Positions 42,318 through 51,105 of a stretch of DNA of 64,000 bases are shown here, in pieces. Where the stretch lies: assembly GCF_007858255.1 (NCBI RefSeq), contig NZ_VFEU01000003.1, positions 62,001 to 126,000 on the forward strand, in the 5' to 3' direction. The notes under the pieces are model-generated. The model did not search any database. It was not told the origin of the DNA and worked only from the letters and a program-made list of their open reading frames with translations. The DNA is from Pseudomonas rhodesiae. GTDB lineage: Bacteria > Pseudomonadota > Gammaproteobacteria > Pseudomonadales > Pseudomonadaceae. The position numbers and the translations under genes were made by a program. Positions within the stretch are counted from its first letter, which is position 1, and each line of letters starts with the position of its first letter.

Positions 42318-43015
42318 GAACAAAAACGCCTCGGGCTGGGAATGCCGGGCATTTTAGGGGGGATGGAGGCTCAGGGCACGGAGTTATTTGATCAACGGTA
42401 CTGCACTTGAACACTGCTGGGGCTAAATGTGGGAGGGGACAAGCCCCCACAATTTTATCTGTGCCGGGCTTGGTGTCGGGGGTGGCGCTGGACTGCCGCA
42501 AACCTAGCCTTTGCAACACAATTCGCTCACTCAGCACAGCGCCATGTGGGAGGGGGCTTGCCCCCGATCAGGCCGGCTCAGTAATGGATGAGCCAGCTGA
42601 CACGCCGCCATCGGGGGCAAGCCCCCTCCCACAGTTTTATCTGTGCCGGGCTTGGTGTCGGGGGTGGCGCTGGACTGCTGCAAACCTGGCCTTTGCAACA
42701 CAATTCGCTCACTCAGTAAAGCGCCATGTGGGAGGGGGCTTGCCCCCGATCAGGCCGGCTCAGTAATGGATGAGCCAGCTGACACGCCGCCATCGGGGGC
42801 AAGCCCCCTCCCACAGTTTTATCTGTGCCGGGCTTGGTGTTGGGGGTGGCGCTGGACTGCTGCAAACCTGGCCTTTGCAACACAATTCGCTCACTCAGCA
42901 CAGCGCCATGTGGGAGGGGGCTTGCCCCCGATCAGGCCGGCTCAGTAATGGATGAGCCAGCTGACACGCCGCCATCGGGGGCAAGCCCCCACACTTTTTG
43001 ATCGCGGTGTTTGGG
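42318..43015. repeat. 698-base gap with three 182-bp tandem repeats carrying REPINs
   Basis: A single REP-like palindrome lies at about 42428-42452. Three tandem copies of a 182-base unit follow, starting at 42461, 42643 and 42825; they differ at only a few positions and the last is slightly shortened near 42993. Each unit holds a pair of inverted REP sequences (42545-42633, 42727-42815, 42909-42993) built on TGTGGGAGGGGGCTTGCCCC, and a ~93-base unique part. Short open frames across the array repeat with the unit and are not genes. The first ~100 bases of the gap hold the methyltransferase promoter. Confidence 0.92.
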
Positions 43016-43633
43016 CTACTCAAGTACCACCAGGCGATTGGGCAGTTCATTGCGCGCCTGGGTCACCGGCACATGCACCTTGAGCAACTCGCCACAGGCC
43101 TCGATGCAGGCAATGAACCCGGCCAGGGTCTGGCCTTGTTTGACCTGCTGGGTGAAGGCTTGGACGATGGCGTCCCAACGGCTGTCGTCCAGGCGCTTGG
43201 AAATGCCTTCATCCACCAGGATTTCCACGTAGCGCTCAGCCTCGCTGACAAAAATCAGCACCCCGGTACTGCCCACTGTGTGGTGCAGGTTCTGCTCCAG
43301 AAACTGCCGACGCGCCAGGTTGGACGCGCGCCAATGCCGCACCGAGCGTGGGATCAGGCGCGTGGTGACTTTGGGCAAGCGAAACACCAGGCACAGCACA
43401 ATGAACGTCGCCCACTGCGCCAACAGCAAGGTGTACATGGTCAGGTAGCCAGACAGGTAATGCACCACGCCCGGCACCACCAGGGCGATCAGGCTGGCCC
43501 ACAACAACGGGATGTACGCGTAGTCATCGGCACGGGCGGCCAGCACCGTCACCAGCTCGGCGTCGGTCTGCTGCTCGACCCGGGCGATCGCTTCGGCGAC
43601 CTGGCGTTGTTCGTGTTCACTCAGTAGTGCCAT
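43016..43633 (-). CDS. TPM-domain membrane protein
   Basis: A 205-residue protein with a split TPM domain. The N-terminal part (LSEHEQRQVAEAIARVEQQT, DAELVTVLAARADDY) is followed by two membrane helices at about residues 44-85 and a C-terminal part with GSTGVLIFVSEAERYVEILV. TPM proteins have a fold linked to photosystem II repair in plants and to membrane stress in bacteria; function here is unknown. The ATG at 43633 starts MALLSEHEQ. It is third in the lemA operon, 31 bases after the larger TPM gene. Confidence 0.88.
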   Translation of the reverse strand: MALLSEHEQRQVAEAIARVEQQTDAELVTVLAARADDYAYIPLLWASLIALVVPGVVHYLSGYLTMYTLLLAQWATFIVLCLVFRLPKVTTRLIPRSVRHWRASNLARRQFLEQNLHHTVGSTGVLIFVSEAERYVEILVDEGISKRLDDSRWDAIVQAFTQQVKQGQTLAGFIACIEACGELLKVHVPVTQARNELPNRLVVLE

Positions 43634-43664
43634 GGTTGTAGATGCTCTTTTCTCGTTATTGTCA

Positions 43665-44393
43665 TTACCATCCGCCCGAGGCCCCGCCGCCGCCGAAGCC
43701 ACCGCCGCCGCCCCGGAAACCACCGCCCCCTCCGCCGCCGCCACCGCCGCGTCCGCTGCTGCTGAGGATCGCCAACAGGATCGCGCCCACCGGCAGGCCC
43801 AAGCGATTGCACAGCCACAACACGCCGATCAGCAACACGAACAGGCCAATGGAGAGCCGCGGATTATCCTTGGCAAAGTTGCCATCCGCCACATGGGCGG
43901 GCACCGCCAGCGGTTCACCGCCGACCACTTGGATCATCGCGGCCACACCGTCGCTGATGCCCTGGCTGTACTGGCCGGCCTTGAACTTGGGCGCGATCAC
44001 CTGATTGATGATCACCCAGGACTGCGCATCGGTCAGTACACCTTCCAGGCCGTAGCCGACTTCGATGCGCAACTTGCGCTCATCGCGGGCAACGATCAAC
44101 AGCGCGCCGTTGTCCTTGCCCTTCTGGCCGATGCCCCACTGGCGCCCCAATTGATAACCGAAGTCCTCGATCGGCACGCCTTGCAAGTCGGGTACGGTAA
44201 CCACCACGATCTGATCGCCGCTCTTCTGCTCCAGCGCCTGCAACTGCTGGGTCAACTGCGCGCGCACCGCCGGGTCGATCATTTGGGCGTTATCCACCAC
44301 CCGCCCGGTCAGCGCCGGGAAGGTCAACGCCGCCTGGGCCACGCCCACGCAGGCCAACAGCCACAGCGCCAGGCCTATCCTTAATAAACGCAT
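43665..44393 (-). CDS. TPM-domain protein with glycine-rich tail (YgcG-like)
   Basis: A 242-residue exported membrane protein. A signal peptide of about 21 residues (LALWLLACVGVAQA) leads to a periplasmic TPM domain (about 22-145: LTGRVVDNAQMIDPAVRAQL, DNGALLIVARDERKLRIEVG, YGLEGVLTDAQSWVIINQV). A membrane helix near 178-196 and a Gly/Ser/Phe tail of about 35 residues with repeated GGGGG follow. This is the YgcG arrangement. The ATG at 44393 is preferred because GAGG lies at the right distance; a GTG two codons earlier is possible. It follows lemA by 18 bases. Confidence 0.9.
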   Translation of the reverse strand: MRLLRIGLALWLLACVGVAQAALTFPALTGRVVDNAQMIDPAVRAQLTQQLQALEQKSGDQIVVVTVPDLQGVPIEDFGYQLGRQWGIGQKGKDNGALLIVARDERKLRIEVGYGLEGVLTDAQSWVIINQVIAPKFKAGQYSQGISDGVAAMIQVVGGEPLAVPAHVADGNFAKDNPRLSIGLFVLLIGVLWLCNRLGLPVGAILLAILSSSGRGGGGGGGGGGFRGGGGGFGGGGASGGW

Positions 44394-44411
44394 CGACACC
44401 TCAGTGCAGCC

Positions 44412-45023
44412 TTATTTGAACTTCACTTGCGGCGCTTTATCGGCATCGACACTGGTGGCTTCGAACGTGGCGCGGATCGGCAAATCGCTGTACATCACGC
44501 TGTGCCACAGGCGGCCCGGGAAGGTGCGGATCTCGGTGTTGTACGCCTGCACGGCCTGGATAAAGTCGCGGCGCGCCACGGCGATGCGGTTTTCGGTGCC
44601 TTCCAGTTGAGATTGCAGGGCCAGGAAGTTCTGGTTGGCTTTCAGATCCGGGTAGCGTTCGGAGACCACCATCAAGCGATTGAGGGCACCGGTCAAGCCG
44701 TCCTGGGCCTGCTGGAACTGCTTGAGTTTTTCCGGGTTGTCGAGGGTGCTGGCATCGACCTGGATCGACGTGGCCTTGGCCCGCGCTTCGATCACGGCGG
44801 TCAGGGTGTCCTGCTCATGGGCGGCATAGCCTTTGACCACTTCCACCAGGTTGGGGATCAGGTCGGCACGACGTTGGTACTGGTTCTGCACTTGGCCCCA
44901 GGCTGCTTTGGCCTGCTCGTCCAGGGTGGGAATGTTGTTGATGCCGCAACCGCTCAGCACCGTGCTGATCAATAGCAGAGCCGCGGCCTTGAGGCCCCAG
45001 CGGTTAACCTGTGCTGCTTGCAT
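44412..45023 (-). CDS. lemA: LemA-family lipoprotein/membrane protein
   Basis: A 203-residue LemA-family protein. The N-terminal hydrophobic segment ends with a lipobox (TVLSGC, Cys26). The coiled helical domain that follows has the family signature AAWGQVQNQYQRRADLIPNL and VEVVKGYAAHEQDTL, with YPDLKANQNFLALQSQLEGT later. LemA proteins are membrane-anchored four-helix bundles of uncertain role; they commonly sit next to TPM genes, as here. It is first in a three-gene operon. The ATG at 45023 follows AGGAG. Confidence 0.93.
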   Translation of the reverse strand: MQAAQVNRWGLKAAALLLISTVLSGCGINNIPTLDEQAKAAWGQVQNQYQRRADLIPNLVEVVKGYAAHEQDTLTAVIEARAKATSIQVDASTLDNPEKLKQFQQAQDGLTGALNRLMVVSERYPDLKANQNFLALQSQLEGTENRIAVARRDFIQAVQAYNTEIRTFPGRLWHSVMYSDLPIRATFEATSVDADKAPQVKFK

Positions 45024-45261
45024 GGTGTATCTCCTGCCCAAACTGGATGGAATTGGATGACCTGCCCTATAAACCGCGCGCTTGGGGCATAATCCGCCAC
45101 CACTGGTACGCATCGAGCCAATCAGCTACAAAGATGCCCAGCGCGAATAAGAGTTCAGAGTGTGCTGCATTTATCTGAACAACACCCGAACAACAATAGA
45201 CGCTCCCCACATTTTGGCCGATCAGCGCAAGCGCTGTGCAGTGAGCCGAAAAAGGATATTC

Positions 45262-47553
45262 ATGAAAAAGCTGTGTTTGCTCGGCCTTGTTGCCACTCTG
45301 GCCAGTCACCCCGTATGGGCAGAAACAAAGCCTGCTGCGCTTAAGGACAAGGACGCTTTCGTCAGCGACCTGCTCAAGCAGATGACCCTGGATGAAAAGA
45401 TCGGCCAGTTGCGCCTGATCAGCATCGGCCCCGAAATGCCCCGCGAGCTGATCCGCAAGGAAATCGCCGCCGGCCGCATCGGCGGCACGTTCAACTCCAT
45501 CACCCGCCCGGAAAACCGTCCGATGCAGGACGCGGCCATGCGCAGCCGCCTGAAGATCCCGATGTTCTTCGCCTACGACGTGATCCACGGCCACCGCACC
45601 ATTTTCCCAATCAGCCTGGCCCTGGCCTCCAGCTGGGACATGGATGCCATCGGCCGCTCCGGGCGCATCGCCGCCCAGGAAGCCGCCGCCGACAGCCTCG
45701 ACATCACCTTCGCGCCGATGGTCGACATCTCCCGCGACCCGCGCTGGGGCCGCACCTCCGAAGGCTTCGGCGAAGACACTTACCTGGTCTCGCGCATCGC
45801 CGAAGTGATGGTCAAGGCGTTCCAGGGCACCAGCCCGGCCAATGCCGACAGCCTTATGGCCAGCGTCAAGCACTTCGCCCTGTACGGCGCGGTGGAAGGC
45901 GGTCGCGACTACAACGTGGTCGACATGAGCCCGGTCAAGATGTACCAGGATTACCTGCCGCCCTACCACGCCGCGATCAAGGCCGGTTCCGGCGGTGTGA
46001 TGGTGGCGCTCAACTCGATCAACGGCGTGCCCGCCACCGCCAACACCTGGCTGATGAACGACCTGCTGCGCAAGGACTGGGGCTTCAAGGGCCTGACCGT
46101 CAGCGACCACGGCGCGATCTTCGAACTGATCAAACACGGCGTGGCCAAGGACGGGCGTGAAGCCGCGAAGCTGGCGATCAAGGCCGGCATCGACATGAGC
46201 ATGAACGACTCGCTGTATGGCAAAGAACTGCCGGGACTGCTCAAGTCCGGCGAGATCGAACAGAGCGACATCGACAACGCCGTGCGCGAAGTGCTAGGCG
46301 CCAAGTACGACATGGGCCTGTTCAAGGACCCGTACCTGCGCATCGGCAAGGCCGAGGACGACCCGGTCGACACCTATGCCGACAGCCGCCTGCACCGCGC
46401 CGAGGCGCGCGACATCGCCCGTCGCAGCCTGGTGCTGTTGAAGAACCACAACGACACCCTGCCCCTGAAGAAATCCGCCACCATCGCCCTGGTCGGCCCA
46501 CTGGCCAAGGCGCCTATCGACATGATGGGCAGTTGGGCCGCCGCCGGCCGCCCGGCGCAATCGGTGACTCTGCAGGACGGCCTCAACGCCGTGATCGGTG
46601 AAAAAGGCAAAGTGATCTACGCCCGCGGCGCCAACATCACCAACGACAAAGCCGTAGTCGATTACCTCAATTTCCTTAACTTCGATGCGCCGGAAGTGGT
46701 GGATGACAAGCGCTCGCCCCAGGCCATGATCGACGAGGCGGTCCAAGCGGCCAAGCAGGCCGACGTGATCGTCGCCGCAGTGGGCGAGTCCCGTGGCATG
46801 TCCCACGAGTCGTCGAGCCGCACCGACCTGAACATCCCGCAAAGCCAGCGCGACCTGATCAAGGCGCTCAAGGCCACCGGCAAACCGCTGGTCCTGGTGC
46901 TGATGAACGGCCGCCCGCTGTCGATCCTGGAAGAGAACCAACAGGCCGATGCGATTCTGGAAACCTGGTTCGCCGGCACCGAAGGCGGTAATGCAATTGC
47001 GGATGTGCTGTTCGGCGACTACAACCCGTCGGGCAAACTGCCGATCACTTTCCCACGTTCGGTAGGGCAGATTCCGACCTACTACAACCACCTGACCATC
47101 GGCCGCCCCTTCACACCCGGCAAACCGGGTAACTACACCTCGCAGTACTTCGATGACACCACCGGGCCGCTGTTTCCGTTTGGTTATGGCCTGAGCTACA
47201 CCACGTTCAGCCTGTCGGACATGGCCCTGTCGTCCACCACCCTGAACAAGACCGGCAAGCTCGACGCCAGCGTCACCGTGAAAAACACCGGCAAGGTCGA
47301 CGGCGAAACCGTGGTGCAGCTGTATATCCAGGACGTGGCCGGCTCGATGATCCGCCCGATCAAGGAGTTGAAGAACTTCCAGAAAGTCATGCTCAAGGCC
47401 GGTGAAGAGCGCACGCTGCACTTCACCATCACCGAAGACGACTTGAAGTTCTACAACACACAGCTCAAGTACGCCGCTGAACCGGGCGAGTTCAATGTGC
47501 AGATCGGCCTGGACTCTCAGGATGTACAGCAACAGAGCTTCGAACTGCTCTAA
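45262..47553 (+). CDS. bglX: Periplasmic beta-glucosidase, GH3
   Basis: A 763-residue glycoside hydrolase family 3 beta-glucosidase. A signal peptide of about 20 residues (cleavage after PVWA) is followed by the (beta/alpha)8 domain. The nucleophile is Asp282 in LTVSDHGAIFELI, and substrate residues lie in RDPRWGRTSEGFGEDTYL and SVKHFALYGAVEGGRDYN. The alpha/beta sandwich and a C-terminal fibronectin III-like domain (about 665-755) complete it. It hydrolyses beta-linked glucosides in the periplasm. The start at 45262 follows AGGA. A REP hairpin follows the stop. Confidence 0.95.
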   Translation: MKKLCLLGLVATLASHPVWAETKPAALKDKDAFVSDLLKQMTLDEKIGQLRLISIGPEMPRELIRKEIAAGRIGGTFNSITRPENRPMQDAAMRSRLKIPMFFAYDVIHGHRTIFPISLALASSWDMDAIGRSGRIAAQEAAADSLDITFAPMVDISRDPRWGRTSEGFGEDTYLVSRIAEVMVKAFQGTSPANADSLMASVKHFALYGAVEGGRDYNVVDMSPVKMYQDYLPPYHAAIKAGSGGVMVALNSINGVPATANTWLMNDLLRKDWGFKGLTVSDHGAIFELIKHGVAKDGREAAKLAIKAGIDMSMNDSLYGKELPGLLKSGEIEQSDIDNAVREVLGAKYDMGLFKDPYLRIGKAEDDPVDTYADSRLHRAEARDIARRSLVLLKNHNDTLPLKKSATIALVGPLAKAPIDMMGSWAAAGRPAQSVTLQDGLNAVIGEKGKVIYARGANITNDKAVVDYLNFLNFDAPEVVDDKRSPQAMIDEAVQAAKQADVIVAAVGESRGMSHESSSRTDLNIPQSQRDLIKALKATGKPLVLVLMNGRPLSILEENQQADAILETWFAGTEGGNAIADVLFGDYNPSGKLPITFPRSVGQIPTYYNHLTIGRPFTPGKPGNYTSQYFDDTTGPLFPFGYGLSYTTFSLSDMALSSTTLNKTGKLDASVTVKNTGKVDGETVVQLYIQDVAGSMIRPIKELKNFQKVMLKAGEERTLHFTITEDDLKFYNTQLKYAAEPGEFNVQIGLDSQDVQQQSFELL

Positions 47554-47570
47554 GCCTGACCCGGTCAAAA

Positions 47571-47601
47571 AATGTGGGAGGAGCTTGCCCCCTCCCACAT
47601 T
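47571..47601. repeat. Single REP hairpin after bglX
   Basis: AATGTGGGAGG and CCTCCCACATT form an 11-bp stem around a short loop. It is the same REP family seen elsewhere in the window and lies between the convergent bglX and clsB genes. Confidence 0.85.
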
Positions 47602-47618
47602 TGATCTCAGTGTTCTTG

Positions 47619-48776
47619 CTAGCCTCGCCGGTCCAGCAAGTTCACCACCAACCGATCTATCCACCCCCAGACGCGCTGCTTGACCCGTCGCCACAATGGC
47701 CGGGCTTTCCACGCCTCCAGGCTCACCGTTTGGCTCTGGGCAAAATCCGCCGTAAAACTCGCCACCACCGCCTGGGTCAGCTCGGGGTCCAGTGCTTCCA
47801 GATTGGCTTCCAAGTTGAAGCGCAGGTTCCAGTGATCGAAATTGCACGAGCCGATGCTTACCCAGTCGTCCACCAGCACCATCTTCAGGTGCAGGAAGCA
47901 CGGCTGGTATTCAAAGATCTGTACGCCTGAACGCAGCAAACGCGGGTAATACCGATGTCCGGCGTAGCGCACGGACGGGTGATCGGTGCGGGGCCCGGTG
48001 AGCAGCAAGCGCACGTCCACGCCGCGCCCCGCCGCTCGGCGCAAGGCACGCCGAACGCCCCAGGTCGGCAGGAAATAGGGAGTGGCCAGCCAGATGCGCT
48101 GGTGGCTGTTGTTCAGCGCGCGGATCAGCGATTGCAGAATATCGCGGTGCTGGCGGGCGTCGGCGTACGCGACGCGGCCAAGCCCCGGCCCTCTGGCGGG
48201 TACTTTGGGCAGACGCGGCAAGCCAAAATGGGTGGCCGGTTTCCACGCGCGCCGCGCCGCGTTGGCGTGCCATTGGCGGTCGAACAATGCCTGCCAATCC
48301 AATACCAGCGGGCCGCTGATCTGCACCATCACTTCATGCCACTCGGCCGTGTCGTGGCCCGGTGTCCAGAACTCGTCCGTCACGCCCGTGCCACCCACCA
48401 CCGCCACATGCTGGTCGATCAGCAACAGCTTGCGGTGGTCGCGGTACAGGTTGCGCATCCAGCGACGCCAGCTCAGGCGATTGTAAAAACGCAGCTCCAC
48501 GCCCGCGTCGGTCAAGCGCTTGCGCAGCGACAGGGTGAACGCCAGGCTGCCGTAGTCATCGAACAGGCACCGCACGCGCACACCGCGCTCGGCGGCGAGC
48601 ACCAACGCTTGCACCATTGCCTCGGCGCACGCGCCGGCCTCTACCAGGTACAACTCCAGATCCACTTGCCGTTCGGCGCGGGCAATGCCCACCAGCATCT
48701 GCGGAAAAAACTGCGGGCCGTCGATCAACAACTCGAAACGGTTGGCGCTGCGCCACGGGAACACCGCGCCGCCCAT
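47619..48776 (-). CDS. clsB: Cardiolipin synthase B-like phospholipase D protein
   Basis: A 385-residue phospholipase D superfamily protein with two HKD motifs. The first is in YRDHRKLLLIDQHVAVVGGT and the second in FLHLKMVLVDDWVSIGSCN. It opens with FELLIDGPQFFPQMLVGIAR and VDLELYLVEAGACAEAMV. Size and lack of N-terminal membrane helices fit ClsB, which makes cardiolipin at the inner membrane. It starts one base after the stop of the YceI-like gene, so the two are translationally coupled; a link between membrane-lipid turnover and that lipid-binding protein is suggested. Confidence 0.88.
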   Translation of the reverse strand: MGGAVFPWRSANRFELLIDGPQFFPQMLVGIARAERQVDLELYLVEAGACAEAMVQALVLAAERGVRVRCLFDDYGSLAFTLSLRKRLTDAGVELRFYNRLSWRRWMRNLYRDHRKLLLIDQHVAVVGGTGVTDEFWTPGHDTAEWHEVMVQISGPLVLDWQALFDRQWHANAARRAWKPATHFGLPRLPKVPARGPGLGRVAYADARQHRDILQSLIRALNNSHQRIWLATPYFLPTWGVRRALRRAAGRGVDVRLLLTGPRTDHPSVRYAGHRYYPRLLRSGVQIFEYQPCFLHLKMVLVDDWVSIGSCNFDHWNLRFNLEANLEALDPELTQAVVASFTADFAQSQTVSLEAWKARPLWRRVKQRVWGWIDRLVVNLLDRRG

Positions 48777-48777
48777 G

Positions 48778-49368
48778 TCAGCGCGCCGTGAAGATCAGCA
48801 CCGCACCCACCGGCACCGACAAACTGATGGACTTGAGCCCGGCCGTCTTGCGCAGCGCGGCAACCCCGGGCGCCAGGTCGAAATCCTCGGCGTGCAGCAC
48901 CACCGGTTCCAGGGTCACCACCTGGAAGCGTCGGTCATCCAGGCGCGTAGCCAGCAGTTCGGCGCTGTAGGTCTGGGTCTTGCCATGCAAGGTCACACTC
49001 AGGGGCAGGCGTAACTCCAGTTGCGCGCCCGGGGCCAGGTCATTGATGGGTTGCAGGTTGATCTGTGCGCTGATCAGCGCTTCGGGGAAGGTCTTGATCT
49101 CGAACAACTGATTGCGCATGCGTTCATCGCGCAGCGGAATGCCGCTGTTGACCGACTCCAGCTCCACCTGCACCTGCGCCGCGCCCTTGTCGTCGACCTT
49201 GCCGTGCAAGACCAGGAAGCGCTGGACCTCGGCAATCTCGGTGTTTTTGGTGGTGACGAAAGACAGGCGCGAGGACTCGTTGTCCAGGTACCAGTCGGCG
49301 TGGGCGGGCACGGCGACAGCGGCCAGCAGGACAAAAGCCAGGGGTTTGATAAACGAAACATTGAACAT
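48778..49368 (-). CDS. YceI-family periplasmic protein
   Basis: A 196-residue exported protein of the YceI family, lipocalin-like beta barrels that bind isoprenoids. A signal peptide of about 24 residues (cleavage after PAHA) precedes WYLDNESSRLSFVTTKN, the family opening. Later motifs are GIPLRDERMRNQLFEIKTFP and LSVTLHGKTQTYSAEL. The ATG at 49368 begins the signal peptide. It is directly upstream of clsB with a one-base gap. The ligand is unknown. Confidence 0.9.
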   Translation of the reverse strand: MFNVSFIKPLAFVLLAAVAVPAHADWYLDNESSRLSFVTTKNTEIAEVQRFLVLHGKVDDKGAAQVQVELESVNSGIPLRDERMRNQLFEIKTFPEALISAQINLQPINDLAPGAQLELRLPLSVTLHGKTQTYSAELLATRLDDRRFQVVTLEPVVLHAEDFDLAPGVAALRKTAGLKSISLSVPVGAVLIFTAR

Positions 49369-49436
49369 TAAGGACTCGCGGGGCGAAAAACCTGCACGAA
49401 CCTTAAGCGCAATGTCACGCACGGCGCAAATCCAAA

Positions 49437-49525
49437 TGTGGGAGTGTGCTTGCTCGCGAAAATGCGGTGAGCCTGTCGGCACATCTTTACTGACAGACAG
49501 CTTTGGCGGGCAAGCCCGCACACAG
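49437..49525. repeat. REPIN-like element of a second REP family
   Basis: TGTGGGAGTGTGCTTGCTCGC on the left is matched imperfectly by GGCGGGCAAGCCCGCACACA on the right, with about 50 bases between them. It is a REP pair of a slightly different sequence class from those at 42.5 kb and 56.0 kb, lying in the gap ahead of the YceI-like gene. Confidence 0.7.
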
Positions 49526-49536
49526 GGGATCTTGTG

Positions 49537-49851
49537 TCAGGGGTTCAGGCGACAGCCTTGGCGCTCCCCCAACCAACGCGCCGTATGGGTGCGCCCCAAG
49601 CCACTGGCCGTTACTTCGCTACGCAGCGGGTTGTCATTGAACGCGCTGGTCGGCAGATACTGTTTTACGTACCCCAGGCAATACGCCGCCGGGTTATTCG
49701 CGACATAGCGGCACGAGCAATATTCCTTGGCGGTGTACGCCGCGATGATATCGGGGAAGGCTTGCAGGTTGACGCGCTCGTGCCAAACCCACCCCAACAG
49801 CGCGAGCAACAGCAATAGAAACAGGCTGGTGAACGGACGACGACGGATCAT
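49537..49851 (-). CDS. Small membrane-anchored Cys-containing protein
   Basis: A 104-residue protein with one N-terminal hydrophobic helix (SLFLLLLLALLGWVWHERV) and a short periplasmic domain with four Cys (KEYCSCRYV, AAYCLGYVKQYL, GCRLNP), enough for two disulfides. The ATG at 49851 overlaps the stop of the serine hydrolase gene by 4 bases, so both are co-translated. I know this as a conserved small Pseudomonas protein often found next to a beta-lactamase-like hydrolase; function is unknown. Confidence 0.75.
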   Translation of the reverse strand: MIRRRPFTSLFLLLLLALLGWVWHERVNLQAFPDIIAAYTAKEYCSCRYVANNPAAYCLGYVKQYLPTSAFNDNPLRSEVTASGLGRTHTARWLGERQGCRLNP

Positions 49852-50921
49852 GGTTGCACCGCCGCAAGCACGCGTTTGAGCAGTTCGTTGTGGCGGTAGC
49901 TGCCGTCGCGATCGTCGCCGTAGCGCACGATCACCAGGCGCTGCTCGGGCATCACATACAGCGCCTGGCCCCAGTGGCCGAGGGCGGCGAAGGTGTCGGC
50001 GGGGGCATCGGGCCAAGGCCTTGGCGTGCCTTGGTTGAGCCACCAATGGCCGCCGGGCGTGGCTTCGTCCTGGCCGGCTTTGTAGTTATCGAACGCCTGG
50101 CGATTGAAGGCCACCCAGTCCCTGGGCAGCAGTTGCTGGTCCTTCCAACGCCCATCCCGCGCCATCAGTAGGCCGACCCGCGCAAGATCGCGAGCGGTGA
50201 GGTAGGCATAGGAGGAGGCAACAAAGGTTTCGTCGGCGTCGGTTTCCCAGGTGGCATTGCGAATACCCAGCGGTGTGAACAGCGCATCCCACGGGTAACT
50301 CATGTACGCCTTGTGGCCAAGCATGCCTTTAAGAGCAGCGGATAAAAGATTGCTGTCGCCACTGGAATACCGAAACGCCCGGCCCGGTGCGCTGAAGGTG
50401 TCGCTGTTCGCAGCGAACTCGGCCATATCCGCGCGCCCTCGGGTGTAGAGCATCGCCACGACAGAGGATTTGAGCGGGGCGAATTCGTAGTCTTCCTGCC
50501 AGTCCAGGCCCGAGGCCCAGTGCAGCAGGTCGGCCATGGTCACCGTCGGGTGCTGCTTCATCGGCGGGTAGAAACGCGCCACCGGGTCGCTCAATTTGAA
50601 GCGATTGTCGCCATAAGCCACGCCCAGCACGCAGGCCATCAGGCTTTTGCTCACTGACCAAGTCAGGTGCGGCGTGCTGGCGCTGGTGGGCGCGGCGTAG
50701 CGTTCGTAAATAACTTTACCGTCGCGGATCACCAGTAAGGCATCGGTGCGAATGCCTTGGCGGGTGGCGTCGTCGCGCGGTGCAAAGGCATAGGCGTCCA
50801 GCGCGTCGAGGGCGGCGCCGGTGAGGGGCGTGCCCTTGGCCCACTCCTGGTCAGGCCAGGTCTCAGCATGGCCGTTAATAGTGATTAACAGCAGCACGGC
50901 GCACAACAAGCCTTTGACCAT
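49848..50921 (-). CDS. Beta-lactamase-fold serine hydrolase
   Basis: A 357-residue exported serine hydrolase of the beta-lactamase/class C fold. A signal peptide of about 19 residues ends near GHAE. The nucleophile motif SxxK is S89-V-S-K92 in TWSVSKSLM, and a Tyr-Ser motif appears in FRYSSGDSNLL. Related families include 6-aminohexanoate dimer hydrolases and esterases, so beta-lactam hydrolysis should not be assumed. It is divergent from olsB across 184 bases containing a Pho-box-like site, and overlaps the small Cys protein gene that follows. Confidence 0.88.
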   Translation of the reverse strand: MVKGLLCAVLLLITINGHAETWPDQEWAKGTPLTGAALDALDAYAFAPRDDATRQGIRTDALLVIRDGKVIYERYAAPTSASTPHLTWSVSKSLMACVLGVAYGDNRFKLSDPVARFYPPMKQHPTVTMADLLHWASGLDWQEDYEFAPLKSSVVAMLYTRGRADMAEFAANSDTFSAPGRAFRYSSGDSNLLSAALKGMLGHKAYMSYPWDALFTPLGIRNATWETDADETFVASSYAYLTARDLARVGLLMARDGRWKDQQLLPRDWVAFNRQAFDNYKAGQDEATPGGHWWLNQGTPRPWPDAPADTFAALGHWGQALYVMPEQRLVIVRYGDDRDGSYRHNELLKRVLAAVQP

Positions 50922-50993
50922 AGACGCGGACTCAACGGGGCATTCAAACCCGCGAGCCTAGCGTCGGTGGATGACAGATTGACGACACAGTGC

Positions 50994-51011
50994 CTGTCAT
51001 CCAAGCGTCAC
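50994..51011 (+). promoter_or_regulatory. Pho-box-like site upstream of olsBA
   Basis: CTGTCAT-CCAA-GCGTCAC matches the 18-base PhoB consensus at 14 positions, with a perfect first half-site. More half-sites flank it: ATGACAG at 50971 and ATGACAC at 51027. It is 95 bases ahead of olsB. Ornithine-lipid genes of P. aeruginosa respond to phosphate limitation, which supports the reading. Confidence 0.5.
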
Positions 51012-51105
51012 CATAACTTCATGGAGATGACACCGGGCCTCCATAGCCTGAGTTTGGACAACAAAGTCGACCGGCCGAAACGTGGCCGGCACTCGGAGAC
51101 TCGCC

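Noticed and set aside
42407..42955. Short open frames across the 182-bp repeats
   Set aside because: They repeat with the DNA unit and read through REP palindromes; codon use and product (CGRGLAPDQAG and similar) show no protein character.
42461..42994. CRISPR array
   Set aside because: The unit is 182 bases and nearly identical throughout, with no variable spacers and no cas genes; it is a REPIN tandem array.
49848..50921. Class C beta-lactamase (antibiotic resistance)
   Set aside because: The SxxK fold is shared by many esterases and amide hydrolases; the motif set here does not single out a true beta-lactamase.
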